In this document: piece by piece, positions 1 through 8,762 of the stretch
How positions within the stretch are numbered: the first letter of the stretch is position 1
Layout of the letters: each line of letters opens with the position of its first letter
NCBI RefSeq assembly: GCF_030160275.1
Contig: NZ_BSOA01000022.1
Location: 1 to 64,000 of the forward strand
Origin: Dyella flagellata
GTDB lineage: Bacteria > Pseudomonadota > Gammaproteobacteria > Xanthomonadales > Rhodanobacteraceae
Direction: 5' to 3'
DNA length: 64,000 bases
Made by a program: the position numbers and the translations under genes
The notes under the pieces: model-generated
Database searches by the model: none
Told to the model about the DNA's origin: nothing
The model's input: the letters and a program-made list of their open reading frames with translations, nothing else

Positions 1-61
1 CGTGACCGATCGTGCCCACGTTCACGTGCGGCTTGGTGCGTTCGAATTTACCCTTTGCCAT
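1..61 (-). CDS. tuf: Elongation factor Tu, N-terminal fragment
   Basis: The reverse strand starts with ATG at 61 and reads [20 protein letters not shown] up to the window edge, which is the conserved EF-Tu N-terminus leading into the G1 P-loop. EF-Tu is the GTPase that delivers aminoacyl-tRNA to the ribosome. Only about 20 codons are present; the rest lies outside the window. It follows tRNA-Tyr, tRNA-Gly and tRNA-Thr on the same strand, the arrangement known from tufB loci of gammaproteobacteria, so it is probably transcribed with them from the promoter at 562-590. Confidence 0.93.
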
Positions 62-141
62 GAGCGCAAAATCCCGATGGAGTCTGAGTGATAAGGAAAT
101 CTAAACGAGCTATCAGGCGATACCGCTTGTAGCCACATAGG

Positions 142-217
<76 letters not shown>

Positions 218-295
218 AAATCTTTCGACCATCCTCCATGACGGCGAAGAGTAGACCGGCATCCTGCCGGACCCTTAAAAACCTGACGAGATCAA

Positions 296-369
<74 letters not shown>

Positions 370-461
370 TCGGTGCGGAACTCGTCTCTGGACCGCATCA
401 GCGAATTCAACCGCTTTTGCTACCAGCCTTCCAGCCTGACACAGTTACCCGTGAAGTTGAC

Positions 462-547
462 TGGTGGAGGGAGGTGGATTCGAACCACCGAAGGCGTAAG
501 CCAGCAGATTTACAGTCTGCCCCCGTTGGCCGCTTGGGTATCCCTCC
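462..547 (-). tRNA. tRNA-Tyr (anticodon GTA)
   Basis: An 86-nt class II tRNA on the minus strand with a long variable arm, anticodon loop CTGTAAA (GTA) and encoded CCA. First gene of the tRNA-tuf transcription unit; its 5' end lies about 15 bases after the predicted -10 box. Confidence 0.97.
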
Positions 548-561
548 AACAAAGAACGGCT

Positions 562-590
562 ATTGTGTGGATCGAGGCCGGATGTGTCAA
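562..590 (-). promoter_or_regulatory. Sigma-70 promoter of the tRNA-Tyr/Gly/Thr-tuf unit
   Basis: On the minus strand a perfect -35 box TTGACA (585-590) is followed after exactly 17 bases by CACAAT (562-567, four of six matches to TATAAT). The predicted start lies a few bases before tRNA-Tyr. The tRNA-Gln promoter at 5736-5764 has the same boxes and spacing. Confidence 0.75.
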
Positions 591-652
591 CACCTGAACC
601 AGGGGAAGCGGCCGATTTTCCAAGATTTTTTCGAGCAAAGCGCCATCTTGCT

Positions 653-1147
653 TCAGTCGTTTCCCGCGCCGCGCGTATCCACGTACTGCGCCATGCCCTT
701 GGAAAGCTCAAGCAGATGTCGCGCCTGCTCCTGCAACTGACGTTCGTTCTCGTCGCGCGGCGTCCATGGCGGCACCGGCGTAGGCTTGCCCTCGGCCTTG
801 TCCAGCGCCACGAACACCATCACGCAACTGGTCGCCAGGCGCTCCTCGCCCGTGCGCAGATCGCGTGCCAAAACGTCCACTGCCATCTGCATGCTGGAGG
901 TGCCGGTATGAATCAGCTTGGCCCGCACGCTGACCATGTCGCCGATCAGGATCGGCTTGACGAACTGGATGCCGCTTACCGCTACCGTCACGCAGTACGC
1001 CCCGCTCCAGCCCACGGCGCAGGCATAACCGGCCTGGTCGATCCATTTCATCACCATGCCGCCGTGCACCTTGCCACCAAAGTTCACATCGGTGGGTTGG
1101 GCAAGAAAACGCAGGGTGACTTCGTGCTGCTGGCCGGACATGGACAC
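653..1147 (-). CDS. Acyl-CoA thioesterase, hotdog fold (YciA/BACH type)
   Basis: A 164-residue protein of the hotdog thioesterase family, which hydrolyses acyl-CoA thioesters in the cytoplasm. The family signature NFGGKVHGGMVMKWIDQAG lies at residues 22-40, with the HGG turn and the acidic residue on the central helix; a second conserved block, AVDVLARDLRTGEERLATSC, follows around residues 88-107. Length is normal for a single hotdog domain. The start at 1147 fits because homologous sequence begins within the first 15 residues. It lies 105 bp upstream of tRNA-Tyr and 30 bp after a GNAT gene on the same strand. Substrate range cannot be read from sequence. Confidence 0.9.
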   Translation of the reverse strand: MSMSGQQHEVTLRFLAQPTDVNFGGKVHGGMVMKWIDQAGYACAVGWSGAYCVTVAVSGIQFVKPILIGDMVSVRAKLIHTGTSSMQMAVDVLARDLRTGEERLATSCVMVFVALDKAEGKPTPVPPWTPRDENERQLQEQARHLLELSKGMAQYVDTRGAGND

Positions 1148-1177
1148 TCCAACGGGTACGCCAATCGCAAGACGACA

Positions 1178-1675
1178 TTATGCCTGCTTGTTGCGCCGCG
1201 TCGTCAGCCGAAGGCTCATGGGCGTGGTGATCACACCGCTGGGAGATGGCCGTTCCGGCCCTTCTGCATGAAAGCCTAGTCGTACATAAACCGGTACGGC
1301 ACAGCGCGTTGCGTTAAGCGTAAATCGCCGCGTACCAGCGCGCCGAACAGCGTCATTCAAAGTGCGCTGCCACAGCCGCCGCGCAATGCCCCGCCCCTGA
1401 TAGCGAGTACCGACGTAAAGATGCAAAAGATGGCTGTCGTCACGCATCGCCGCAACGCCCACCAATACCTCGCCCAAATAGGCCAGGTGGAAACGCTGGC
1501 CTTCGATGATCTTCTGACGCAGCGAGCCGGCAGAAAGACGCAGTAGCAATTCGCGGCCAATTTTTGGCGATTGCTCGGGCAAAACCCAGCGTCGCACGAC
1601 GCGACGACTCAGTACGCCGATGGCGCAAGCATCATCTGCTTGGGCGAGTCGTATCCTCAATGCATCATGGGACAT
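1178..1675 (-). CDS. GNAT-family N-acetyltransferase
   Basis: A 165-residue single-domain GNAT protein. Acetyl-CoA binding motif A is visible as YVGTRYQGRGIARRLW around residues 87-102, and the C-terminal strand/helix with NATRCAVPVYVRLGF precedes a short basic tail. The start at 1675 is preferred over ATG codons at 1690 and 1681 because GGAG lies nine bases upstream of it. The substrate is unknown. It faces away from ychF by only a short gap holding the ychF terminator and may be co-transcribed with the thioesterase gene 30 bp downstream. Confidence 0.85.
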   Translation of the reverse strand: MSHDALRIRLAQADDACAIGVLSRRVVRRWVLPEQSPKIGRELLLRLSAGSLRQKIIEGQRFHLAYLGEVLVGVAAMRDDSHLLHLYVGTRYQGRGIARRLWQRTLNDAVRRAGTRRFTLNATRCAVPVYVRLGFHAEGPERPSPSGVITTPMSLRLTTRRNKQA

Positions 1676-1713
1676 GAGCATCCACTCCATACGGGCAAAT
1701 CTATGCTCGCATG

Positions 1714-1738
1714 GAAAAAGCCCCGCTTGCGCGGGGCC
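1714..1738 (-). terminator. Rho-independent terminator of ychF
   Basis: On the minus strand GCCCCGC, a four-base loop and GCGGGGC are followed by TTTTT. It lies about 10 bases after the ychF stop codon, so it should end the pth-ychF transcript before the GNAT gene. Confidence 0.85.
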
Positions 1739-1747
1739 GGCTCAAAC

Positions 1748-2839
1748 TCAGACATTGAACAGGAAGTGCAGCACATCGCCATCCTTGACGATGTAGTCCT
1801 TGCCTTCCTTGCGCAGCTTGCCCGCGGCGGCGGCGCCGGCTTCGCCCTTGTACTGGATGAAGTCGTCATAGCCCACCGTTTCGGCACGAATGAAGCCGCG
1901 CTCGAAATCAGTGTGGATCACGCCAGCCGCCTGCGGTGCGGTGAAACCGCGCTTGATGGTCCAGGCGCGCACTTCTTTCACGCCAGCGGTGAAATAGGTT
2001 TGCAGGTTGAGCAGCTTGTAGCCGGCGCGGATCACGCGATTGAGGCCGGGCTCTTCGAGTCCCAGGTCCTTGAGAAATTCGTCGCGGTCGGCGTCTTCGA
2101 GCTGCGAAAGCTCTTCTTCGATGGCGGCGCACACCGGCACCACCTCGGCGCCTTCGGCTACTGCACGCTGGCGCACGGCGTCCAGGTGCGGGTTGTTTTC
2201 AAAACCGTCCTCGCGCACGTTGGCGATGTACATCAGCGGCTTCAGGGTGAGCAGAAACAGGTCGCGCACCAGCGCCTTTTCCTCGTCATCCAGGCCCAGG
2301 CTGCGCGCGGTCCGGCCCTCATTAAGACCGGCGGCGAGTTTTTGCAGCACGGGCTTCTTGGCCAAGGCTTCCTTGTCATTGGCCTTGGCGGCGCGCTCGG
2401 CACGGTTCAGCGCCTTATCGACGGAATCGAGGTCGGCCAGTGCCAGCTCGGTATCGATGGTGTCGATGTCGGCAATGGGATCGACCTTGCCCGCCACGTG
2501 CACGATGTCGGTGTGCTCGAAGCAGCGCACCACATGCGCGATGGCATCCACCTCGCGGATATGCGCCAGGAATTTGTTGCCCAGGCCCTCGCCCTTGGAG
2601 GCGCCCGCGACCAGGCCCGCGATGTCGACGAACTCCACCGCGGTGGGGATCACCTTCTGCGGATTGACGATGTCCGACAACGCCTGCAGGCGCGTATCGG
2701 GCACCGGCACCACGCCCACGTTCGGCTCGATCGTGCAGAACGGGAAGTTGGCTGCGGCAATGCCCGCCTTGGTCAATGCGTTGAACAAGGTGGATTTGCC
2801 GACGTTAGGCAGGCCGACGATGCCGCATTTGATGCCCAT
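1748..2839 (-). CDS. ychF: Redox-regulated ATPase/GTPase YchF (Obg family)
   Basis: A 363-residue full-length YchF. The P-loop GLPNVGKST lies at residues 9-17, and the switch region [20 protein letters not shown] follows near residues 69-88. The C-terminal TGS domain reads [15 protein letters not shown] onward and ends with the typical [10 protein letters not shown]. YchF is a ribosome-associated P-loop ATPase linked to the oxidative stress response. It follows pth by about 58 bp on the same strand, a conserved pair in gammaproteobacteria, and ends at a clear terminator. Confidence 0.98.
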   Translation of the reverse strand: MGIKCGIVGLPNVGKSTLFNALTKAGIAAANFPFCTIEPNVGVVPVPDTRLQALSDIVNPQKVIPTAVEFVDIAGLVAGASKGEGLGNKFLAHIREVDAIAHVVRCFEHTDIVHVAGKVDPIADIDTIDTELALADLDSVDKALNRAERAAKANDKEALAKKPVLQKLAAGLNEGRTARSLGLDDEEKALVRDLFLLTLKPLMYIANVREDGFENNPHLDAVRQRAVAEGAEVVPVCAAIEEELSQLEDADRDEFLKDLGLEEPGLNRVIRAGYKLLNLQTYFTAGVKEVRAWTIKRGFTAPQAAGVIHTDFERGFIRAETVGYDDFIQYKGEAGAAAAGKLRKEGKDYIVKDGDVLHFLFNV

Positions 2840-2897
2840 GGTTTCTTGATCCGGGGTTGAAAGTGAAAAACGAAATAGTTAAGTGGCGATCGGCAAC

Positions 2898-3482
2898 TCA
2901 ACGCTTTGCCGGTGTGTGCAGCCGCTGCATGGCCTTGTCGAACTGCCCATCGACCGCCAGCGGCAGCACATCCAGTGCGCCGGCAATGCCCTCCAGCATC
3001 GCATCCTCGTCCTTGGCCGAAGGCCGGCCCAGCACCCACGGCGTAACCTGGTCCTTGTGGCCGGGATGACCGATGCCAAGGCGCAGGCGATGGAATTTGC
3101 CGTGGCCCAGATGGGCCATGATGTCGCGCAAGCCGTTCTGGCCGCCGTGGCCGCCATCGAACTTCAGGCGCACGGCGCCGGCGGGAAGATCCAGGTCGTC
3201 ATGAGCGACCAGGCACTGCTCCGGCTCGATCTTGTAGTAGCGCAACGCGGAAGCGACAGCGATGCCGCTCTTGTTCATGAAGGTGGCCGGCTTCAACAGC
3301 CATACCGGCTCGCCGCCGATGCGCAGCTTGCAGGTCTCGCCATGCAGCTTGCCGTCGAAGCCGAAGCGCTCGCCCTGCCCTGCTGCCAGGGCGTCAACAA
3401 ACCAGAACCCGGCGTTGTGCCGGGTTCTGAGGTATTCGGTACCGGGGTTACCCAGTCCGACGATGAGTCGTAGGCCTGCCAT
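2898..3482 (-). CDS. pth: Peptidyl-tRNA hydrolase
   Basis: A 194-residue Pth, which cleaves peptidyl-tRNA released from stalled ribosomes and recycles the tRNA. GLGNPG is at residues 9-14, the catalytic His at 22 (RTRHNAGF), the substrate-binding Asn at 70 (FMNKSG) and the HDDLDLP motif at 94-100. Length is typical. It sits between rplY and ychF, all on the minus strand, the usual order in the group. Confidence 0.98.
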   Translation of the reverse strand: MAGLRLIVGLGNPGTEYLRTRHNAGFWFVDALAAGQGERFGFDGKLHGETCKLRIGGEPVWLLKPATFMNKSGIAVASALRYYKIEPEQCLVAHDDLDLPAGAVRLKFDGGHGGQNGLRDIMAHLGHGKFHRLRLGIGHPGHKDQVTPWVLGRPSAKDEDAMLEGIAGALDVLPLAVDGQFDKAMQRLHTPAKR

Positions 3483-3509
3483 CGATCAGCTTGGAGTTGG
3501 CCGCAAGTG

Positions 3510-3547
3510 TGGCCCCTCAGCCCAATCCTCTCCCCGGAAGGGAGAGG
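3510..3547. repeat. CCTCTCCC/GGGAGAGG hairpin repeat
   Basis: Between rplY and pth a block starting CCCCTCAGCCC ends in a hairpin of CCTCTCCC (3527-3534), a five-base loop and GGGAGAGG (3540-3547). There is no T-run, so it is not a convincing terminator. A degenerate relative in the other orientation lies upstream of recQ at 57943-57972, which suggests a dispersed repeat. Confidence 0.55.
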
Positions 3548-3566
3548 GAGTAGGAGGCCAAACGGC

Positions 3567-4223
3567 TTACTTCTTGGGTTCCTTGGAAGCTTCGGCGGCC
3601 GGCTGGCCTTCGGCACCCTCGGCCGGCGCCGCGTCGACTTCTTCCTGCACGGTCACAGCCGTAACCACGGCCACGTCGTGATCGGCACCCAGATGCAGCG
3701 CCGGGATTTCCACGTTCGCCGGCAGCTTCAGCTGCGACAGGTGGATGATGTCGCCAGGCTTGAGGTCGGCCAGGTCCAGTTCGATGAACTCCGGCAGATC
3801 CTTCGGCAGGCAGGAGACTTCCACTTCGTTGAGGTTGTGCGAGATCACCACGCCAGCGGTCTTGCCGGCCGGGGACTTTTCCTGGTTGAGGAAGTGGACC
3901 GGCACGTTCACGCGGATCGCTTCGTTCTCGTTGATACGCAGGAAGTCCATGTGCAGCATCTGCTGCTTGAACGGATGCTTCTGCCAGTCGCGCACCAGCA
4001 CCTTCTGCACCTTGCCGTCGACGTTCAGGTCCAGCACCGAGGAGAAGAACCACTCGTGCTTGGCGGCGAGCAGGATGGTGTTGTGCTCGATCTGGATGCT
4101 CTCGGCGGGCTGACCCGCACCGTAAACCACTGCGGGCACGAAGGACGCACGACGCAGGCGGCGGCTCGCACCTTTCCCCTCGTCTTTGCGCACTTGCGCC
4201 ACGATTTCATGAGTCTTGGCCAT
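3567..4223 (-). CDS. rplY: 50S ribosomal protein L25/general stress protein Ctc
   Basis: A 218-residue two-domain L25 (TL5/Ctc form). The N-terminal 5S rRNA-binding domain starts MAKTHEIVAQVRKDEGKGAS, and the C-terminal beta domain includes HNLNEVEVSCLPKDLPEFIE. A low-complexity Ala/Glu-rich tail ends in KEPKK. It binds 5S rRNA in the central protuberance of the large subunit. It lies between prs and pth on the same strand. The gap to prs holds a REP pair. Confidence 0.97.
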   Translation of the reverse strand: MAKTHEIVAQVRKDEGKGASRRLRRASFVPAVVYGAGQPAESIQIEHNTILLAAKHEWFFSSVLDLNVDGKVQKVLVRDWQKHPFKQQMLHMDFLRINENEAIRVNVPVHFLNQEKSPAGKTAGVVISHNLNEVEVSCLPKDLPEFIELDLADLKPGDIIHLSQLKLPANVEIPALHLGADHDVAVVTAVTVQEEVDAAPAEGAEGQPAAEASKEPKK

Positions 4224-4363
4224 GTTGGTATTGCCTTAGGTTTTTGAAAGCCGCCTCGCGGCGACCAAACTGACTCCCCCGCGACCAGGAGAGCCGGAAC
4301 GCCCGCGGATGCGGGCGGAAAAGCGCATAAGTATACCGAAAAATACGCGAGGCCGCCCAGCGC

Positions 4364-4431
4364 GTAGGCTGGGATGGCAATCCCGGCATTGGGAGGCTGC
4401 GCGGTGAGCTGGGATTGTCATCCCAGCCTAC
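4364..4431. repeat. REP pair (BIME-like), copy 1
   Basis: Left unit GTAG+GCTGGGAT+GGCA+ATCCCGGC, 20-base spacer, and right unit GCTGGGAT+TGTC+ATCCCAGC+CTAC, which is the same unit inverted. Lies between prs and rplY, both on the minus strand. The left stem has one mismatch. Confidence 0.85.
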
Positions 4432-4448
4432 GCCCCGCGGAGCCTCGC

Positions 4449-5405
4449 TCAGTCGATGTAGAGCGAACTCACCGACTCGCCAAAGGCGATGCGCCGGATC
4501 GTCTCCGCCAGCAGTTCCGCCACCGAAAGCTGGCGGATCTTGGCGCAGTTCCTGGCATCCTCGCGCAACGGCAAGGTGTTGGTGACCACCAGCTGGTCGA
4601 GCTGGGAGCCCTCCAGATTGCGGATTGCCGCGCCCGACAGCACCGGATGCACGCAGTAGGCGACTACCTTGCGGGCGCCGCGCTCCTTCAGGGCCGCAGC
4701 CGCCGCACACAGGGTGCCGGCGGTGTCGACGATGTCGTCCACCATCACGCAGGTCTTGCCTTCCACGTCGCCGATGATGTTCATCACCGTGGCCACGTTG
4801 GCCTTGGGGCGGCGTTTGTCGATGATGGCCAGATCGGCATCGTCCAGGCGCTTGGCGATGGCGCGTGCGCGCACCACGCCGCCCACGTCCGGGCTGACCA
4901 CGATCAGGTCGTCCATGCTGTAGCTGCGCCAGATGTCGGCCAGCAGGATGGGCGAGGCGTAGACGTTGTCCACCGGCACGTCGAAGAAGCCCTGGATCTG
5001 GTCGGCATGCAGGTCGACGGTCAGCACGCGGTCCACGCCAGCGGTGCCGATCAGGCGAGCCACCAGCTTGGCGGTGATCGGCACGCGCGCAGAACGCGGG
5101 CGGCGATCCTGGCGGGCGTAGCCGAAATACGGCATCACCGCGGTAACGCTGGCCGCGGAGGCGCGCTTGAGCGCATCGACCAGGGTCAGCAGCTCGAACA
5201 GGTTCTCCGCGCTGGGTGCGCCGGTAGGCTGCACCACGAACACTTCCTGGCGGCGGACGTTCTCTTCGATCTCGATCTGCACTTCGCCGTCGCTGAACTT
5301 GCCGACCAGGGCCTTGCCCAGCGGGATCCCCAGGCGATGGGCGATATCCTCGGCCAGGGCACGGTGCGCATTGCCGGTAAACAGCATCGGGGTGGGCGTA
5401 TCCAC
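4449..5405 (-). CDS. prs: Ribose-phosphate pyrophosphokinase
   Basis: A 318-residue class I PRPP synthase, making 5-phosphoribosyl-1-pyrophosphate from ribose 5-phosphate and ATP for nucleotide, His and Trp synthesis. The flexible loop region [11 protein letters not shown] lies near residues 96-106, the divalent-ion site region [17 protein letters not shown] around 132-148 and the PRPP loop [12 protein letters not shown] around 217-228. The start codon is GTG at 5405, supported by GAGG nine bases upstream. tRNA-Gln lies 190 bp upstream on the same strand, so the promoter at 5736-5764 may also serve prs. Confidence 0.98.
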   Translation of the reverse strand: MDTPTPMLFTGNAHRALAEDIAHRLGIPLGKALVGKFSDGEVQIEIEENVRRQEVFVVQPTGAPSAENLFELLTLVDALKRASAASVTAVMPYFGYARQDRRPRSARVPITAKLVARLIGTAGVDRVLTVDLHADQIQGFFDVPVDNVYASPILLADIWRSYSMDDLIVVSPDVGGVVRARAIAKRLDDADLAIIDKRRPKANVATVMNIIGDVEGKTCVMVDDIVDTAGTLCAAAAALKERGARKVVAYCVHPVLSGAAIRNLEGSQLDQLVVTNTLPLREDARNCAKIRQLSVAELLAETIRRIAFGESVSSLYID

Positions 5406-5515
5406 GATTGTTTTCCTCAGAACCTGGCTTATGGAGTCAGCTTGGGTGGTCAGGCGCGCTCCCGCCCCTTCCGACCCGCCCCTCCGGTACGTGCCCGAAT
5501 GGAGCTTGAAAATCT

Positions 5516-5535
5516 TCGGGCACGCAAGTGCCCGA
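5516..5535 (-). other. Hairpin in the prs leader
   Basis: A perfect 8-bp stem TCGGGCAC/GTGCCCGA with a four-base loop lies between tRNA-Gln and prs. On the minus strand it is followed by AGATTTTC, too weak a T-tract to call a terminator. It could be an RNA processing or attenuation structure between the tRNA and the mRNA. Confidence 0.4.
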
Positions 5536-5594
5536 TGCCATGCAGCCCATTCCCGGACTGCGCAAACGGAAGCCGAACGGCTCCCGCTGCGAAA

Positions 5595-5671
5595 TGGCTG
5601 GGGCGGTAGGATTCGAACCTACGCATGCGGGAATCAAAATCCCGTGCCTTAACCAGCTTGGCGACGCCCCA
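5595..5671 (-). tRNA. tRNA-Gln (anticodon TTG)
   Basis: A 77-nt cloverleaf on the minus strand: acceptor TGGGGCG/CGCCCCA, anticodon loop TTTTGAT giving TTG, T-arm with TTCGAAT, encoded CCA. Located upstream of prs as in other Xanthomonadales. Confidence 0.97.
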
Positions 5672-5735
5672 GTATTGGTTGGGAATCTGCTATCCGGACC
5701 TGCGCTAAGGGCTCGCCGGGGAGCAAAGAAGGAAA

Positions 5736-5764
5736 ATTGTGGCGGGAGGCGCAATGCGTGTCAA
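5736..5764 (-). promoter_or_regulatory. Sigma-70 promoter of tRNA-Gln (and probably prs)
   Basis: Minus strand TTGACA (5759-5764), a 17-base spacer and CACAAT (5736-5741). Predicted start near 5730, leaving a leader of about 60 bases before tRNA-Gln. Same design as the promoter at 562-590. Confidence 0.7.
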
Positions 5765-5789
5765 TTCAATTTGTTGACCGCGCACCTTC

Positions 5790-6311
5790 TCAGGCCGAAA
5801 GCGAGCGCGACATGAATACGCGCAACTCCTGCGGAAACCCATTTTCGCGGTCGCGCTCGAGTGCATAGGCGTAGGCGGGATCGTTCTTGTCGACCACCAC
5901 GAAGCCATGCCTGGTGTAGAACGGTGCGTTCCACGGCACGTCGGGCAGCGTCCCCAGGTCCATGCGGCGATAACCCTTCTCCTGCGCCCAGGCGCAGGCA
6001 TGCTCAAGCAACGCCGAGCCGATGCCGCGCCGATGAAACTCCGGCAGCACGTCGATCTCGGCAAGGCTCACCACATCGCTGTGCAATTCCACGTCGAGCC
6101 ATACGAAACCCACTACATCGCCGCTTGCTTCATCGAGGGCCACCCACACGAAGCCGCGCCGAATTTCTTCGGCGAGCAGGTCCTTCGGGATGGAGAGGCG
6201 GGAATAGAACCGCCACGCCGGATGATCGCGAAACAATTGCACCGCTGTGCGCTCGATGTCGCAAATGACGTCTACATGGGCGGCCGTGGCGCGCTGGATG
6301 CGGAATGACAT
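5790..6311 (-). CDS. GNAT-family N-acetyltransferase
   Basis: A 173-residue GNAT protein. Motif A reads VLPEFHRRGIGSALLEHA around residues 88-105, and the C-terminal part contains FYTRHGFVVV. Substrate unknown. It stands between lolB and tRNA-Gln, where many gammaproteobacteria carry ispE; no ispE-like reading frame is found here. It follows lolB by 25 bp in the opposite order of transcription (lolB first), so the two may share a transcript. Confidence 0.87.
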   Translation of the reverse strand: MSFRIQRATAAHVDVICDIERTAVQLFRDHPAWRFYSRLSIPKDLLAEEIRRGFVWVALDEASGDVVGFVWLDVELHSDVVSLAEIDVLPEFHRRGIGSALLEHACAWAQEKGYRRMDLGTLPDVPWNAPFYTRHGFVVVDKNDPAYAYALERDRENGFPQELRVFMSRSLSA

Positions 6312-6336
6312 CAGTTCAAATCCTTAAGGTGAAAAC

Positions 6337-6945
6337 TCACTGCAGGCTCCACGATTCGATCGCCAGGCGCACCTTATACGGCGGCTTTTCGGCAAACACC
6401 TTCGCCGGCAGCGGTGGCTGGTGCGTCATGTCCCAGGCGGGATAACTCACCGTCCAGCCGTCCTGCTGCAGCACCGAAGGCAAGCGATCGTCGCCAAAAC
6501 TCAGGTCGGCCTGCATACCTTGCGCCCGCAAGCCGAGTACCCAGGCACGCAGTTCGTCGAGCGGAACCTCCCAGTGCAACGCACGGCGCATCAGGCTTTC
6601 TGCATCCGGCCCGCGTTGCGGACCGCCTTCCGCGCCATCCAGCTCGGCGCCATCGGGGTTGCCGGTCAGACGATAGCTCTTGCCTGTAATCGGCGTGCGA
6701 AAAACGAACTCGTAGTGATCGCCGTCCTGGGTCCAGGTGAAACCGCCACTGCCTGCATCCTGGCCGTTGGACACACCCAGCTTGCCTTGCAAGACCCAGT
6801 GATTGGCGCTCGCCAGCTGCTGTTCGCGCGCATCCTGCTGCGCCAATGCAGCTGCATCGCCCTTGTTGCGCACCAGTTGTTGGGGCGCGCACGCTGCCAG
6901 CAGCAGCGGCGCGAGCGCTGCAAAAACACGTAGAGATGACTTCAT
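6337..6945 (-). CDS. lolB: Outer-membrane lipoprotein insertion protein LolB
   Basis: A 202-residue lipoprotein. A signal peptide ends in the lipobox LLLAAC, with the lipidated Cys at residue 19. The mature part has the LolB features HWVLQGKLGVSN and GFTWTQDGDHYEFVF. LolB receives lipoproteins from the periplasmic carrier LolA and inserts them into the outer membrane. The start overlaps the stop of the upstream TPR lipoprotein gene by four bases (ATGA), so the pair is translationally coupled. Confidence 0.95.
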   Translation of the reverse strand: MKSSLRVFAALAPLLLAACAPQQLVRNKGDAAALAQQDAREQQLASANHWVLQGKLGVSNGQDAGSGGFTWTQDGDHYEFVFRTPITGKSYRLTGNPDGAELDGAEGGPQRGPDAESLMRRALHWEVPLDELRAWVLGLRAQGMQADLSFGDDRLPSVLQQDGWTVSYPAWDMTHQPPLPAKVFAEKPPYKVRLAIESWSLQ

Positions 6946-8681
6946 GGCTCCAGCCGCTTCAAGGTTTGTTGCAGGGCGAGGTTGTGCGGATCTTCTCGGC
7001 GCACCTCATCGAACACTTGCTGCGCCTGCTCCCGATGCCCCTGCTTCCACAGTACTTCGCCGAGGTGAACACCGACATCGGCGTCCTTGCCGCTCTGCCA
7101 CGCGTTGCGCAGCACCTCGGCGGCCTGATCCAGGTGGCCGAGCCGATACTGCAGCCAGCCCCACGAATCGGCGATCGAAGGATCGTTCGGCTTTGCCGCG
7201 CGCGCCGCGGCGATCAGTTGCTCGGCTTCCGACAGATCGCGCCCCGCGTCGGCGAGCGTAAAGCCCAACGCATTGCTGGCGTCGACGTCGCCCGGTTTGA
7301 TCGTCAGCAGGCGGCGAAAATCCGCCACGGCCGGATCGATCTTGCCGATCTCCGCGTACGCCAGCCCGCGCCCATACAGCAAATCCGGATCATCGGGCAC
7401 TACCTGCAGCGCATGGCTGAAGGAATCGATCGCCTCCGGGTAGCGCTTCTCGCGCAGATAGAGGTCGGCATCCACTTCATAGGCGCGACGCAGCTGCGCG
7501 GGCTGATCCAGATAGTCCGTCTGCATCTCCGCCAATTGCTGGTGCGCCTCCGCGCTGCGCCCGAGGTCCTGCAACAGGATCGCGCTGCGCAGGTCGGCGT
7601 CGAAGGCATGGTCGTCCTCGTCCGATACCTGGTCGTACCACTTCAGCGCCTCGTCCTTGTGGCCAAGCACCTCGGCAAGCTGGCCGAGCAGGTAGACACT
7701 GGTGTTGCGCACCTCGTCCGGGGCCTGCGAGAGCTGCGCATAAACCTGCTGCAGCGTCTTGTTGTCCTTGGCGTTGGCGGCCAAGGCGGCGCGCAGCGCA
7801 TAGGTCTGCGCGTTCTGCGGACCTTTTTCGAGCAGATGGCTCGCCTGGGTGTACTGGCCGCTCTGACCCAGGAGGGACGCATAGGTCAGCCGCAGACCGA
7901 TGTTGTTCGGGTCCTTCACCTGCGCCTGGCGCAGCAGATTGAGCCCCCCGCTGCGGTCGCCGTTGTTCAGCTTGAGCTGGGCGGCCCAGGCATACGTCTC
8001 AGCCGTGCCGAAACGCTTCAGAGCGCCATCGGCGATCTGCTGGGCGTAGACATGGCGGTTCAATTGCTCGCCCAGCTCGCTCATCGCCAGCCACGCCTTG
8101 GGGTCGGCCGGGAGATGGTCGGGCGTAGCGAGGGATTCCAGCAGGCGTCCGGCCAGCGCCGGATCGCGACTGCCGATCAGGACGCGGCCGAACATGCGCC
8201 ACGCATCCTTGTCGCCGCTGCCGATCAGCAAGCCCAGCTGGCGGCTGGCTTCCTCGGCCTGCCCTTGCTCCATGGCCAGCTGGGCCCGAGCCTGTGCCAG
8301 CTGCGCGGTGCTCGCACCCAGCTTCTGCCAACGGTCGATGGCTTGCCGGGCGCCCTCCGGATCATGGATGGCGATGGCCAGGGCGGCGGCCTTGCCGGCC
8401 ACCTCCGGATCGCTGGAGATCAGCATCGCCTTGGCATAGGACTGTGAGGCGGCCTTGAGATCCGAGCTCGACAACGCCAATTCACCAGCCAGCAACTGGG
8501 CCAGCAGGTCGTGGTCCGGGTCTGGCGTAGCCACTACCATTCGCGTCAGCGGCTGCGGTGACGCCATCGACGGGCCGCCTGCCCGATGGGGTGCCACCGC
8601 GCATCCGGCCAGCCCAAGCACGACCAACCCACCAGCTACAAAGCGCCGCACTTGCTTGAACTCGACCGTCCCGCTCAGCAC
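6942..8681 (-). CDS. TPR-repeat outer-membrane lipoprotein
   Basis: About 579 residues from a GTG start at 8681 that has GGAGG six bases upstream; the frame stays open much further upstream but that part overlaps hemA and is not used. The N-terminus VRRFVAGGLVVLGLAGC is a lipoprotein signal with the modified Cys near residue 27. The rest consists of tetratricopeptide repeats, for example PDLLYGRGLAYAEIGKIDPA and the final LGEVLWKQGHREQA. TPR lipoproteins at this position act as scaffolds at the outer membrane. It is coupled to lolB by a 4-base overlap and diverges from hemA. Confidence 0.9.
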   Translation of the reverse strand: MLSGTVEFKQVRRFVAGGLVVLGLAGCAVAPHRAGGPSMASPQPLTRMVVATPDPDHDLLAQLLAGELALSSSDLKAASQSYAKAMLISSDPEVAGKAAALAIAIHDPEGARQAIDRWQKLGASTAQLAQARAQLAMEQGQAEEASRQLGLLIGSGDKDAWRMFGRVLIGSRDPALAGRLLESLATPDHLPADPKAWLAMSELGEQLNRHVYAQQIADGALKRFGTAETYAWAAQLKLNNGDRSGGLNLLRQAQVKDPNNIGLRLTYASLLGQSGQYTQASHLLEKGPQNAQTYALRAALAANAKDNKTLQQVYAQLSQAPDEVRNTSVYLLGQLAEVLGHKDEALKWYDQVSDEDDHAFDADLRSAILLQDLGRSAEAHQQLAEMQTDYLDQPAQLRRAYEVDADLYLREKRYPEAIDSFSHALQVVPDDPDLLYGRGLAYAEIGKIDPAVADFRRLLTIKPGDVDASNALGFTLADAGRDLSEAEQLIAAARAAKPNDPSIADSWGWLQYRLGHLDQAAEVLRNAWQSGKDADVGVHLGEVLWKQGHREQAQQVFDEVRREDPHNLALQQTLKRLEP

Positions 8682-8762
8682 ACTATTCCTCCAACCAATT
8701 CGCCATTTTGGCGTACTTAGTTTACGCCGGCCAACGCCCGTCGCTCTCACTCGCATTACGCC

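Noticed and set aside
1571..2860. Long plus-strand frame opposite ychF.
   Set aside because: Shadow of a well-supported gene; similar long antisense frames occur opposite prs, recQ and ggt because of the base composition.
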